Shown here one piece after another: positions 63,917-64,000 of a stretch of DNA of 64,000 nt (position 1 is its first letter; each line of letters starts with the position of its first letter). A model generated the notes under the pieces. It was not told the origin of the DNA. It saw only the letters and a list, made by a program, of their open reading frames with translations, and did no database searches. This DNA is from Rhodocyclales bacterium. GTDB taxonomy: Bacteria > Pseudomonadota > Gammaproteobacteria > Burkholderiales > Rhodocyclaceae. The position numbers and the translations under genes were made by a program. The stretch is from NCBI GenBank assembly GCA_028292485.1, contig JAQGMG010000015.1:1-64000 (forward strand), given 5' to 3'.

Positions 63917-64000
63917 GCGTGCATTGTACACAGCTGCATCAACCGGCCGGCGACGCGTAGAATCGCAGGCTTTTTCGGAGAGCATTGCAATGCCGTTGTT

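Overview
The 64 kb window looks like ordinary chromosome from a high-GC betaproteobacterium, judged from gene content and synteny (not tested by search). Core blocks: (i) PDH operon, aceE(end)-aceF-[proteasome-like peptidase]-lpdA; (ii) macromolecular-synthesis block, rpoD-dnaG-yqeY-rpsU with divergent tsaD; (iii) leuS-lptE-holA; plus phoU, rpiA, xerD, ogt, proA, uvrD, gabD-like, folB, an H-NS-like gene and one tRNA-Ile(CAT). The most notable accessory locus is at about 4.77-22.08 kb: a co-directional fatty-acid/type II PKS-like cluster. It contains indolepyruvate:ferredoxin oxidoreductase subunits, an acyltransferase, an ACP, a KS, a KS-like protein lacking all three catalytic residues (CLF-like), two hotdog proteins with complementary half active sites, reductases, an MBL-fold protein, a Tat-signal FAD oxidoreductase, and a Lol-like export module (ABC ATPase, FtsX-type permease, LolA-like carrier, predicted outer-membrane protein, lipoprotein). 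Its product cannot be named from sequence; an aryl-polyene-like lipid primed by arylacetyl-CoA is a hypothesis. Other observations: a BPH-like proteasome homologue inside the PDH operon; G/C-rich palindromic repeats translated in frame in lpdA and leuS; four copies of an ~80-90 bp inverted-repeat element, one read through into the N-terminus of an MBL protein; a 152 bp MITE-like element whose ends supply the stop codons of two convergent genes; two ~115 bp hairpin elements with a shared core and different outer arms; an oligopeptide ABC operon without a substrate-binding protein gene; and a coupled LpxH/PlcP-like - GT - dgkA - GT operon compatible with membrane-lipid remodelling. No CRISPR array, rRNA or complete transposase gene was seen.
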